From positions 2,480,001 to 2,544,000 of the forward strand of contig JAJTUQ010000006.1 in assembly GCA_021399445.1 (NCBI GenBank): a DNA stretch of 64,000 bases. The letters are read 5' to 3'. Position 1 is the stretch's first letter. Each line of letters starts with the position of its first letter. The notes under the pieces were generated by a model. It was not told the origin of the DNA. It searched no databases and saw only the letters and a program-made list of their open reading frames with translations. This DNA comes from Xylogone sp. PMI_703. Its lineage: Eukaryota; Ascomycota; Leotiomycetes. The position numbers and the translations under genes were made by a program. This document shows positions 11,025-23,305 of this stretch, in pieces.

Positions 11025-14000
11025 GTGCTGATGGAGAATAGATTACCTAGCCCAAGCTGGTCCGACTAGATTGATACAGCAAAAGTACGGTACAGCACAG
11101 TACAGCTACCGTACTCTCATTCCCAGGGACTGGGTACCTGTACAGTCTGACCGGTGCACAGTACAGTGGTACCGTCTGGGACGAGCAAGTGGATACGTGA
11201 ACGAAAGGGTGGATGATACAGTCAGGGCATGATGACTACAGCCGTCTCGACAGCCGTCTTTCCTCGTCCGCGCATCCCCGGCAGCCTTGAGCCGAAGCAG
11301 AAGGTCGCTGGGTGCCTGATGACAGATTGTGAGTGAAGCATGACCACCTCAGCAGGAAGTACCACCGTACCACCACAGCACCGCTGGTCCTGGGACCTCA
11401 CTGACCCGCGGTACTGTACCATGGGCTGCAAAAGGATAGATGCACACCTGGGTGGGCCCTTCACCGTACCGTTCGAGCCGTCCTCCGTACTAGGAGAGAG
11501 GTAAGGGGGTGTCTGCGGATGGAAGGCGAGGGGCCTGACTCGGGCCAGACAAGAGAGGGCAACATACGAGGGCGATCGTGGACATGCGTATATTAATGCA
11601 ACGCGACGGATATTATTCTGATAGCCAGCAGTCCCGCCGACGCGGCCTGCGCGCACTATTCTGTGCACGCTCTCTGCTGCTCTCAGTCCTCAGCCCCGTT
11701 TGCCGGAACACGGTGATCCAGCGACGGCCATTGGAGCCTGGCGAGCTAGTGGTGGACAAAATCCAGCCGGTAAAGGCCCATGGTTTGTGGTTTGGGGTTT
11801 CCGTTGGGGAGCTTGCGGCACCGTAACGGCAGGAGAACTGAGTAATGAGATGAAAGGTCGCATGCGACGGAAATCACGGTTGCAGACGGGCATGGTCCGT
11901 CTTGATGGGCATTGGCGATGGACACGGAATGGACGACACGACGACAATGAATGATGCTGGGTCCTGAGAATGATTTCGGCGCTTGTGCGGAAAGGAAAAC
12001 TCGGGAGCCGTGGAGCCTTTCAACATCGCGCGCCCAGTCAGTGAGAAGTGGTAGCGCACGGCAAGTGCTGTGTACAGCAATCATCTCCTGTGTGGTATCT
12101 GGCAGCAGGCAGAGTTACTGGCGCAGGAGCAGGTTACAGGAAGGCCGTGTGGTGGTCGCTGAGACTCGCTGTGGCCCCATGGTCAGGGCTGGTCAGGCTG
12201 GTCAAGCTGGTGGCCGGACTGCCTGCTCCAGGCCTCTTGCGCAGCCTGCAGAACCCCCAGCTGGCAGACCATCAGCGCCAGAAACAGCGTCAGCCAGCAC
12301 TACTGTATTATGGAGCACAAGTACAGGTACACAGTCATCAGCACCAGCAAACCATCTTCCGCCAGTGGCCAGCACTGCTCGGCGGCCTACTGGGTCGGGG
12401 GGAAACAAATATGGGCTGCTTGGCGGGTTCCAAGCCTGTCGAACGCCCGCCCTTGTTCACGGCGATACTTTGTACGGAGGTACAAGTGTTGTCCACTGAA
12501 TGATTATGGCATGGTACCGTACCAGTACGGCACTGTACTTGGGACAGGCATGTTGCACCAGCGAGATGGAGGAGAGGGCCAGAGCGAGATCCCGGGTCGC
12601 CTCAGCGTTCCACCGTGGCGGCAACCAACCCCCTCTCCTAGCGCCCTTCCCACCCAAGCAAATCCCCATTGCTCGCTCCGCCAGCCCTTTTCGCGAGGGC
12701 CCATCGCTGTCCCATGTCCCCCTTGCACCCGCCCATCCCTTCCCCCATCTTGCCCATGCAGCTTTAGCCCTGGCCCCATTGCCCATGCCCTCCACCAGGA
12801 CTATGGGGCAGCGCCGCGGATGGAAGACCTGGAAGGCGCATCGAGAAAAATGAGGAGTTTCCACCATGCCGGTCCTGCTCTCGCGCTCGGTTGCACTACG
12901 GCACAGGCGAGCAGACAGATGCGTGGCTATTGATGGAGTGGCTCTGGTGGCTTAGGTGGCTGGATGCCGTCAGAATTCCTTGGACCTGTGGCAGCGGTAC
13001 CGACATCATCCATCCCTTATCCCATCCCATCCCATCCTAATCCTGTCCATCCTGCTGCTACCGGTATCCTAATTAACTCGCCCTTCGCCCCTCACTTGAT
13101 CACTTGCCCATCAGGCGCCCGGTGCTGGCTCGTGCTGTAATCTGCACTCCGTAATAATCTGCCCTCTGCCTTCGCGCTCTTCCCAACCCACTGCCGCCTG
13201 CCCCGAGCTTTTGTCCTTATACATGCGGAAAGGGGTCGTTGTGCGGGTGAGAGCCAAAGAAAAGCAAGCAAATTCGAGCCTGCCAGCCAATCATAGTCGC
13301 CATCCACCAATCCGAGGTCCAAGTTCCGATTTCAGGTTAAAGAACACTGTACTATCACCATGGCCCTGTCACACCTCTGTTCCTCCATACTTGTGTCCAA
13401 GAACCAGCCCGACATCTGGCGATCCCTACATGGCTGATGCTCCTGATGCTGTTGGATCTGCTGCGTCGTGTCGTGTCTCGTCTGTGGTATTACCATATAG
13501 GGCCGATATTATGACTTGTATGGCCCTGGTGTGCGGGTGGGAACTTCGTAATAGTACCCTGGATCCGCTGGAGATCAGACGCCAGATATGCCCTGTGCAA
13601 CCTGAAAATTTGCTTTTCTGCTGATCGAACACGCACACAGACCCCGCGGAAGCAAGTGTCGAGTTGCGGTAGTGCTACTGTAGTACTTGGTACTATCGAC
13701 CGAGCCAGACTCCGTACCGCTGGTGATTTAGCCCTGACGTTGCTTTGGAACTCCTTTTCACGTACGAGCCGGCCGTCGACATCTTTGTGTGTGTGTTGCT
13801 TTTGTGGCGTGGCTTGTGTCTTCCTCTCTTTTCTTTTCGCTTTGGCCCGACAGTAGATCGAAAATTAGCTAGTCAAAGGCTCGTACGCTTGACGATTGAT
13901 AGATACGATAATGGTTGCTGATTGATGATGATGCCACCGTACAGCAGTTGTAGGGCCGGTATCTCTGTACCTTTTCGAGAACCCTTGCCCAGTCGATGCC

Positions 14001-14461
14001 AAGAAAACCCAGCAGAAACTCCGGAGAAAGATTCTTAGGGCGTGTGCAACCGCCTTTTTGCCCCCATGAAGGAAACGCTTCAAGTGGGGACCCCTTTGCG
14101 TGCGGGTCGCCGGGTGTGGATAATCGATGGATTTAAGTGTTGATGACGATGATGGAATGCATGCAGGTCTTTTTTTGGTGCCGAAATCTGTCAAAGGGGC
14201 GACGACCAATCCCCGCTCTTCCTATCGATGGCGAGCTGAGCCGAGACGGCTAAGGCCTGTTGCAGCCAAGCGCCGCTTTGTTGATCGCAGTGGCTTAATA
14301 AGACCCAAGGGGGGGCCCGCCCCCATCAGCATTTACTTTGTCTAGTCAGCCAAGGCTAGGCCTCGCCGGTACCTAGGTACAATATGGATGTACCGCAGTA
14401 CCACTGTACATCGCGATACCCGTACGTGAGTGGCACGGAGGTACCGTCCAACTGTCACTAC

Positions 14462-14481
14462 TACTGTACAGTACTGTACTG
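14462..14481. repeat. GTAC-based long palindrome
   Basis: The sequence TACTGTACAGTACTGTAC with its neighbouring T is two GTACTGTAC-type units back to back, forming a near-perfect palindrome. It is the densest example of the motif family spread through 10.2-19.2 kb. Its immediate surroundings (14369-14550) hold at least eight further GTAC-centred words. Confidence 0.8.
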
Positions 14482-17400
14482 TTCAGTTGCTACCAATAGT
14501 CCTTGCACCAAGCCCAGGCGGCTTTCGATAATCATCCCGTACTGTGCTGTACGAGGAACAGGAGGTAGAAGGCAAAATCAGTAAGGGCACGGTATCGGCT
14601 AGGCAGGAAGGCTTGCCAGGTCAGGAGTCACAGGAACAACGATGTACAGAATGGTTCCCTTTCCTTTTGCTCGCTGAAATCCAATCTGCATCAGCATCAA
14701 GACGGCTCCATGCCTCTGATGGCAGTGATGGCTTGGTCGATCCGAGAGTAATTGCGTGCTGCTACTGTATTTACCACAGTTGCTGTGCATGACATCGCAT
14801 CGCAGGAGCTACCCGCCGTGGCACAGAAAGAAAACTAGCGTAGACCGCATCCAGCAGTAATCCTCCGCTCCTAGAAATTGTGTCGCGTCAGCACCAGCTC
14901 GTCAAGCCCAAAAAGAAACCGACTCACCAGGACCAGACTCGGCGCCTGGGTGGTACACAAAAAGCACCAGCTACACGTACAAGCGCTGTACAGTAATGGA
15001 AGGCGAGTCTGGCGAGTCTAGGTTTCGCCGGCGGCATCTCCGTCATCGTGATGCTTCATCCTGCAGCTTACAGACAAGTACTGTACTGTGCTCTTCGTAT
15101 GTGGTGGCAGCCAGAAAAGTGAGAACCGTCAGCATCTGCCAGACCCCCTTACTGCTGTATTTCCGCCCTTCTCGGGCCATTTTCTATTCGTTCTCTGCTC
15201 TATCAAACGAGTTCCAAACTGTATTCACTCCTGCCGTACATGATAGGGCCGCTGCGCTGCAGATCGTGCGGCCAGGGTTGTGCACCTTATGCAAGCTAAT
15301 GACCCTGCCCATTTTTATTATAATTCTCTCTTTTTGACAGAAAACTGTGGTCACCGACAGTACTCCGTAATGGGGAGCCTCGGTGAAGAAGAGATCTAAA
15401 GACGTTTCGAACCCCGGTTAGCTTTTTGCTGCGGCACCTTCGAATAGACGAAGAAAGACTGGGGACCACAACAAGGCCTTTGGATTGTGGGAAGTTGAAG
15501 TGAACCAAATTAGATCCACTCGGCTTTAAAGATGAGCTCTAAGCGGTCCTAATTGGCTCTAGATGCCGAATAGACTATCCTTCGAACTCTTTCTCCGTCC
15601 CCTGTCCCTCATTCCTCGTGTATGGCAGGGTTGCATTCCACCGGGGGTTCCGCCCCCTTTGAGCTCAAACCTGGGTCGCCGCGCCGTTGGCATCATCACT
15701 AGCCGGCGACGTATCGGATACATGGATCGCTCAGGTTGAGATAACACTGTAATTGCATGGCTTTTGTGGTTTCGGTGGTTGATAGGGATGAGATGGTGGG
15801 GTGGTACGTTGGTGCGAGCGCTACCATAAGTGTTCTATCAGCTTTTGCAACGGCGTCCTTGCGATCTCCTACCATATCCCTCCATCGGTAAAGCACACAG
15901 TAGCGCACGAGGCCAAGAGGGGCAAACGAAACGAACCGCCTGGAGAGCAAAGAAAAGAACCTGGCCCGCTCACTCCAGTTCATATCCTCAGGCGTGTCAG
16001 GGCACCAGTTCGTGAGATTCGCCATGTCTTTCTTTGGCCCCTTAGAGCTGCTTGGTGCCCCTTTGCGGGCTTGCAGAAGGCTGGCACTTCCACGCCGGAG
16101 CGCACCGCGTCGTGGATCGCAGGATTATTGACTACTGCTCTCCATCACCCCATCTCTGCGTCGAGTCATACGTTGCAGATCTCTCCAAAGAAGTTTTGAT
16201 ACTCCAACACATCCATCAGTCATCTAGCCATTCTCGCCATTGCCCAAAGGGTCAGGGCTGGACTGCAGCAGTCCCTCCAAAAGAAGGGCTGCAGCTGAAA
16301 CCGGCAGCGCTGCGATGCTATTCGGCGAAAGTGCTGGCGACGGCACAGTAACATTTGGGCCAGAATCTCTCCATACTGGTGCGGTAGTGCAATAACACCA
16401 GCCAGTACTGCAATAATACAGCACAAGGCACAGACGTGATGGACTCGATCGTGGAGACCGCCAGGACCATCAAACCACCAGGATGGCACCCGTCAGCCAT
16501 CATTGGAGCAGCAAGGTCTGGTCCTGAGCAAGTCTGATCTGCTGGTTGATTTTTGGAGGAGACGAGCGAGGCGAGGTGCGTGCTTCTTCGACCTGATCTG
16601 CCTGACTGCCTGGCTACGAGTCCAGTTCCTGCCTGCTTTCCTGTTTCGCCTGGATCATTTGCCTGTCCGTCCATCTGACATTGCATGGCGTCCGGACTCC
16701 TGCCCCATCAAGCTAGCACTACGATGATACTTCGCGGAAATGATCTTTTTCTTCGTCCATTTTTTTGTTTACAAGTATTGCCTGTCTCAGAATTGTTCTT
16801 CGGCTCAAAAACTTTCTTTCGTTATGCAGCAGTCTTAACGGCGCTTTTTTGGGCACAAGAGTGGAGCCCCGATCCACCCCACCGTCAGGTTCAGGCGCCC
16901 TTGCCCTAGGGAAAGACGTCCAATAACACCGTATTGTGCTGGTGCTGGAGGCAGTACGAAGGTACGGTACCTGGATGTACCTTCTGCTCCTGGGCCTGGT
17001 CTGGATTGATGAGTTGTGCACTGGGCTCAAACTGCAACGCTGCTTGACTTCGTCCTGCGCAATCCAGAGGTAGCGCTGCATTCCGTTCTGTCTCTGCTGC
17101 GGGCAGATGTACAGAGAGCAGCTACTGTACTGTGCCTTACCTTAGACAGATGCAATCCGCTTTGCGGCTCCCCTTTGCTCGTGATGCGCAAGTTTTTTTA
17201 GGATATTATGGGGCGTGTCGCCAGGTAATGAAGAGGCGCTGGTCTTTGGGCCTGTGGAAGACTTTGTCAATGCCTGGATCCCACGAGCTTTCACGGCAGC
17301 TTCCACTACCCGTAGCAGGAGACAGCTGTGTACCGTAAGAATGGCTGCTGGACTAACCGCAGGGTCTGTGTCGTGTATCAGGGCTTTGCTCTTGCCGTGA

Positions 17401-20400
17401 TGCCAGCATGGAGATTTGTCTGCCCCTGGTCGGCGCTCCCAGATCAAACTTCCCGTAACTCACAGGCAACGATGCTCACGGCCAGTTGCATGGATCACGA
17501 CGACTGCTGTGGTCCATGGGGCACCAGCTGAGTGTGGATAGGAAGGAGGATGTGAAATTGGCACGGTTGGATATGGGGATATGCGCGTTACCTCCAGCCC
17601 AGAAATGGTGATAGCACTCCGCATCTTACACAGCACCGTGCTTGTGCCGTACAGGTGTTTTCGCCACCGGAATGATATTTCCCAACTGGCAGAAGAGGAT
17701 GGGGACTCCGTGTTGTGTAGACGATCTCGGCTAGGCCGCTTCTGGCATGCCACGAGACTGGCGAAGACGATTTGTGCATTTCCCTCAAATAATCCATTCC
17801 GCCGTGGTTCTTTGCCCAACAAACACTGCCCCAATAGTGAGACTCAATAAATTACGGTGGATGCCGCTCTCGATAGGACTCCAATGTTTACTGCCTGTCG
17901 GCCCCTTACCGCAAAGTATCTGTCCCCTTCAAGGATCCTCTTGAACCAGACAAAGCTCGTCATTCAGCCGGTTTGCGTCAGCGCAGCCACCACAGTCCCA
18001 TCCACCGGTAGTTATGTCGAGATCGCTCAGTCTTCACGGTCCCTGGCCTCAGGAGGAGCAAGAATCCCTCCTCTGGTGCTTGTTCGTATCGCCGTAAAAT
18101 GACTGCAGCTTTCGCCAAACGCTACTAAGCAAGAAGCAAGATCTGCTGGCGATGCATTCACGGCAAATCTGAGATCAGCACAGGAAGAACTCACAAAGAT
18201 CCAATTACCCAAGCATGTGCCCTGACACTTATCCGGTATGGCTACAGCAACCCGAACGAAATACGAAGTATTCTCATCTTGATAATAACTGCTCTATCCG
18301 GAACCTAATACTGAGTTGCCTCGGAAATTTTCTGGGTACTTTGTACGCTCCTCTCGGTGCATGGAAACGCCTGGCAACAAACCATCAAACTATTACACCT
18401 GGAGTGTGACGTCGTATGCTAACTGTACGCTCTTTCGCTGAGAGCATCCAAGCCATGATACTCAGGCTCCAGACAGATGATCTGAAAGGACTGTCTTTGG
18501 GCGCGTGATCATGAAGAGTGGAACCAGGTTGGAGTTGGCAGGCTCAAAGAACAGAGCCACCGTCGTCGCGAAAGTTCCTTTGGAGAATGGATTGCATGAA
18601 TGCTTTGTCAGTGGCTGGGTTGGAACTGGCTACTGCGCAAGGCTCCAGAGCATAGGCCCCATGCTTGAGGGTGTGGTTGCAAGTAAAGTTCCCACGCCTG
18701 CATCGATAGTATGGAGTAGGTCGTTTTAGTCAAAACTCACCGTTCAACAAAGTGTAACAAGAATACGAAGAGAGAGGTTCCCATCATCAAGGGTTCAAAG
18801 CCTCTGATCTTAAGGCGCCTCGGATAGTGCCATACAGTAGTTGACCTGGCTCTTACGGAAGTACCGTACAGTATCATACCGGTAGCGTGTGTTGGATACT
18901 GTGTATGCGTTACGCCGGACACCCAGAGCCAGGGCTGCTAAAACCACAGCTCTGTAGGTTCAGCGCTCTGCATGCGGTAGTGTCAGGCACATGTCTCATC
19001 TATCATCGGGATTGCCACTTTGGTAGCACCCCGTGGAGTTGCAGTACATCATATTCGTAACGACTCTGATAGTGGAGCATCAGCATAGAGAGACATAACG
19101 GTAGCGAGTACAAACGGTACGAGGTTATGTGTACCGGTCCTGAGCGCAGCTGCAAACGTAAATCAACTGTCAAATTCCAATCTATGACTGGGCAGCAATG
19201 AGAAAATCAACCCAGCAGAAAATAGAAAGAATATGCCAGGTTTCGTGCAGGATGCACACGCTCGTGCCGCAGAGAAGAGCGAGGAGCAGTAGTGAGTGGT
19301 GAGGGACAGTGTGACTAAAATAGGTCCACGTCTACAGTGATAAACCTACCACCACCCCATCTGCATGGTCGTGCCAACCCCCTCATCAAATTCAAATAAC
19401 CCACACCACCAACAGCAACCAAACTTTCCACCCCCCATTAATAAATCCGAAATAATAAAGCAACAACAGAAAAAGGAATATATTTATCAGATTTATACAT
19501 GTATCTGCAGGCGACCTGCATCGGACTATTCATTCCCATCCAACCACACCCCCCAGCTTTCAACACCACAAGAAACAATTCAGAATGATATGCACGAATA
19601 ATACACGATGCACAACAACAATAACCGCCTCCAGATATTCATCTCTCTAGCGCCTTTCCTTTTCCCTTAAACCCCGCCTGGCATGGCATAAAACATAAGC
19701 CTACTGCACCGTGAAAATATGTACCGCCATGGGGAAAAGGAAAAGCGAAAAAACGCCACTGCAGCAACGCGCACCACACATGCATACACCTACACACCTC
19801 TTCTCCCGCAAGACCTGTATACGGCAATGTGACGAGAAGAGGAAATTGATGCCGAGTGCGGATTACTTGGTAGAGGATGTTTAAGCCACCGTTGCAAAGT
19901 ACGGGGTCAAGCTCTCAGTCGAAAATACGTCATCTGCGAGCTTTCACGGATTGACACAGAGTGGATGATTAAAGTGACTCTGTAGATGTCTGGTGACTGA
20001 TGTTGTTACGGATGTGAGTTTCAGCAGCTGTTGACAAATTGGGATCACGTGGTGAGTTTTGAAAAGAGGAAAGAAGAGTCGGGACGGGCTGGTATGTCCT
20101 GACGAAATGAGGGATGGCTCTCTTTGTCTCTTTTCTTGGTTCTGCCAGCTATCACAACCAAAGAAGAAAAGCAAATGATACTTGCTTTCTACCGGCTTCA
20201 AGATGGTTAGGGGTGACTTGTGATAATCGCTCTTTTCTTGCTTCTTTCACTTGGCTTTTCTTTTCCTCTTGATTTTATGATTCTCTTCTTGTCTTTGCTT
20301 TTTCTTTGAAGAATGCTGATTTCAATAGTACGTAACGTTGTGTTACTGCTGATCTTCGGCTGGCCTTATATTCTTAGTTTAAGATATATAGCCACTTGCC

Positions 20401-21411
20401 TGACAGATTAATATGAACTAGTTATAGCAGGCCATACACTTCCACCACATAAGTTCTTCGAGAACGTTTTTTTATTCTTTTTTTTAAAAGAACGCATATG
20501 AAAGAGAGCTGTTCGGTTAAATTACTTCTACTGCAATTGTATTTCGTCCTATGAAATATTTGGCTGTTGAGCGTGGTGTAAGGAGCCTACCATAACCGGT
20601 TTGTGTTAATCTCTCAGGCAGGTGATAGCTCAACGTAGTAGAGATTTTAACAAAAAATCTAATGTAGCCATAATTTAGGCAAGGAAAAAAAAGGCTTTAT
20701 GTGTTACTAGAGAAGTTCAGAGTTTTAACATGTTAGTACAGAGTTAAGGGTAATGCTTTACACAAAGTAGGCATATAAAAGACGTTCTAGATTTATTATT
20801 AGATAGGCTGACTTCAATTGCTATAAGTTTGAGATGAATTCCTGATGATTTTCCAGTATAGTTAAGTGTACGAGTGTACGAACAATATACTACTTTGACC
20901 ATTGCATTGCTGAGCCACCTGCGGCCTGAGAATTGCGTTGCTACTGCGTAAACTGCGGCCGCAGATTGGGTGGCAGCGAGTGCGAATGAGCGTATGGCAA
21001 GCAGTGAATGGATTACTAAGCAGCCTCTTCGTAACCTACGCATCGTCTGTCGTCACAAACTCCGCCACACCTCGTTACCGCAGGAATTACCTGTCTGGGA
21101 AATATCACATCTAGACTCCTTTATGATCCGCGTCATGCCCGGACCGCGATGCCTCAACCTCCGTGTATCAAGGTAAAGCTGTTGTAAGTATAAATCTAAT
21201 TAAGTGCTCCTGTGTTGTTTCTCATCTCGGCATACTCAAGCTCAACAAGCTTAACGAGCTTAAGCTTCCTTAGTATCTTATATCTACTACAAGTCTGCTT
21301 CTGACTAGTGATACTCTTTTTTTCTTACCTTTCTATATTGGTTTCTCAATCATTCTTGCGGTTGGAGTTCTCGATTGCTATTAATTCAATCACGATAGAT
21401 AATCTATCATT

Positions 21412-22666
21412 ATGTCCGGTTGGAATAAAGCCAAGACATCCAGCAAGGCTGGCTTTGACAAGGTCTGGGAATGGAGCATGAAACTCGGCCCTCCCATCAA
21501 CAAGCTCACCAACAAGATCGGCTCTGAAGCGTTCTTTCCCATGACAATCGATAAGGAATCTGACAAGGCGGCTAGGATATTGAAGTCTTTCTGCAGTAAG
21601 TAATTCGCACATCTATTTTCCTTCACCTAGATTGAGGAAATTAAATCAAGGAATGTACTGATGAATTTGCTATATAGAAGATGGATTCTACGCACAACCT
21701 GATAAAAAGGGAGCTGCAGCAGCATTACCACCATCTTCCGCATCATCATCATCATCCTCAGCAGCACCAGTAGATGGACCTAAACAGAAGCAAAAGGTTC
21801 TAGTTAAGATCCCACAGAGCGTCATTAAGAACTGCGTTGGCCTCGTGATCTACACCACTATGCGAACAGGAATGTGGATCTCAGGTGCTGGTGGCTCAGG
21901 CGTCCTCATTGCCCGAAAACCAGATGGCTCTTGGTCACCACCCTCAGGTCTATTAATCCACACCCTTGGCGTTGGATTCATGGCTGGAATCGACATCTAC
22001 GACACTGTGCTCGTGATAAACGACCGGGCTGCTCTAGAAGCGTTCTCCAAGCTGAGAGTCTCTCTAGGAGGTGAAGTGAGCGTTGTAGCTGGCCCACTGG
22101 GAGCAGGCGGCATGGCTGAATCTGATCTCAAAAAGGCCCGCAAGCCGGTGTTCGCATACATGAAGAGCCGAGGATTGTATGCTGGACTCCAAGTCGATGG
22201 GACTATTATTGTCGAGCGAAATGATGAAAATGCCGCCTTTTACGGAAGGAAAGTGACTGTGCCAGAGATATTATCCGGCGCCGTGGCGGCACCTCCCGGC
22301 ACGAAGTTGCTGATGGAGACGTTGAAACAGGCAGAAGGTAGACAAGATCTCGACCACGGGCTCCTACAGACCGTAGCGAACGACGTCGCGCCTGGGGATA
22401 TGGAGATCGAGAAGACTGACCTTCGACCTGAGAACTATCCTCAGGCGCAGTTTGCCCCTCCTCCTCATCCACCCCCAGGCTCAGCGGCGGAGTACTACGC
22501 TGGATCCCAAAGTATGGGGAATACTACTCCGCCTGAACGTCGTGCTCGTTTTGTGGAGGATGATTATGAAATCCCACCGCCGATGCCGCCTCGTCCTGAG
22601 CAGTCTGGATCGTCGAATTATCCTCCGGAGAAGACGCCTCTGGATCCTCCTCCTCGCTACTCTTAG
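21412..22666 (+). CDS. SYLF (DUF500) domain protein, Ysc84/Lsb3-like
   Basis: Exons are 21412-21595 and 21678-22666 (390 residues). The intron joins FC to KDGFYAQP across an AAA codon. The SYLF domain spans roughly residues 25-290. Its recognisable pieces are AARILKSFC, IPQSVIKNCVGLVIYTTMRTG, GSGVLIARKPDGSWSPPSG, GVGFMAGIDIYDTVLVIN and GPLGAGGMAE. SYLF domains bind phosphoinositides, and in yeast Ysc84/Lsb3 also actin, at endocytic sites. Unlike Ysc84, there is no C-terminal SH3 domain. Instead, the tail (from about residue 300) is proline-rich, with PPPHPPPGS and PPPMPPRPEQ, which could be a ligand for SH3 domains. A Ser/Ala-rich linker lies at about residues 75-95 inside the N-terminal part. 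Role in endocytosis is inferred from the family. Confidence 0.88.
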
Positions 22667-23305
22667 TAGCTCTGTCTTGTGTTATAGTTTTCTACCCTTA
22701 TTTTGCTCTTTTCAGATTTGTATGATTATTTAGCGAGTTAGCGTTTTGATATACTATTAAGACTACGAGCCTGGAGTTCTATGAGTCTTGTTTTAGCATG
22801 TTTATTTTATGATACAGCCCGAGCATATAGATAGAAGAATAATAGAGTTCATGTTCATGTACTTTCATTACGGCATTTTTGTCTAAGCTCGATTATCTTG
22901 CTATTCTAGCTCCAGTAAGTAACCGTAGTCACGTCTACAACCCCTTGAGACATATATGTACGTATTGGAAACCTTAGCAGCGCTCCTCCAAAAGGGGAAT
23001 TGGCCCTCGATCTAGCGACCTTCTACTTTCCCAAACACTTCTATATAGGCCCAAATAAGAAAGCATCTTATACCACAGAGCGGCGCCGTTATGGTATAAT
23101 GATAACGGTCAGGACAAGCTCGTGTTCGCGGGAGGGAAGGAACAAGTCTAATGGATGAAGTGAATACTGACATTAGCAGAGATGTAGGCGGCAGCCCGGC
23201 GGATCAGCTGTAGAAGTCCGAACTCTTTTGTCACTCAGATCTTTTTTTCTCTTATATTTCTCTGGTGGTTGAATTGTTTTTTTTTCCAAGTTTATATATA
23301 CCCCT
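22667..23305. other. intergenic between convergent genes
   Basis: This 640 bp region separates the 3' end of the SYLF gene from the 3' end of the minus-strand Rieske-like gene. It is AT-rich in its first half and holds no coding frame. A GTTATGGTATAATGATAAC stretch at about 23088-23108 looked tRNA-like and was rejected. Confidence 0.5.

Larger units (their letters stand above)
9646..21411. other. 11.8 kb non-coding desert, palindrome-rich, between two divergent genes
   Basis: No open frame here shows a domain, a plausible start context or fungal-like composition. The long frames at 11951-12933 overlap in several phases, which is what GC-rich non-coding DNA produces. From about 9.9 to 19.2 kb the sequence is clearly GC-richer than its flanks and contains many GTACNGTAC-type palindromes, for example at 10368-10381, 11085-11093, 11411-11419, 12513-12530 and 14462-14481. 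From about 19.3 to 21.4 kb it becomes AT-rich and loses these motifs. It could be a very long promoter or leader for the gene ending at 9645, a region producing long non-coding RNA, or both. I see no transposon ends. Confidence 0.6.

Noticed and set aside
11951..12933. Long overlapping open frames (up to about 207 codons) on both strands in the desert
   Set aside because: Composition is skewed by GC content and short repeats, several phases are open at once, and no domain, intron pattern or plausible family is visible.
23077..23160. tRNA-like stretch (GTTATGGTATAATGATAAC followed by GTGTTCGCGGG)
   Set aside because: The B box does not match GGTTCGANNCC, and I could not form the acceptor and T stems.
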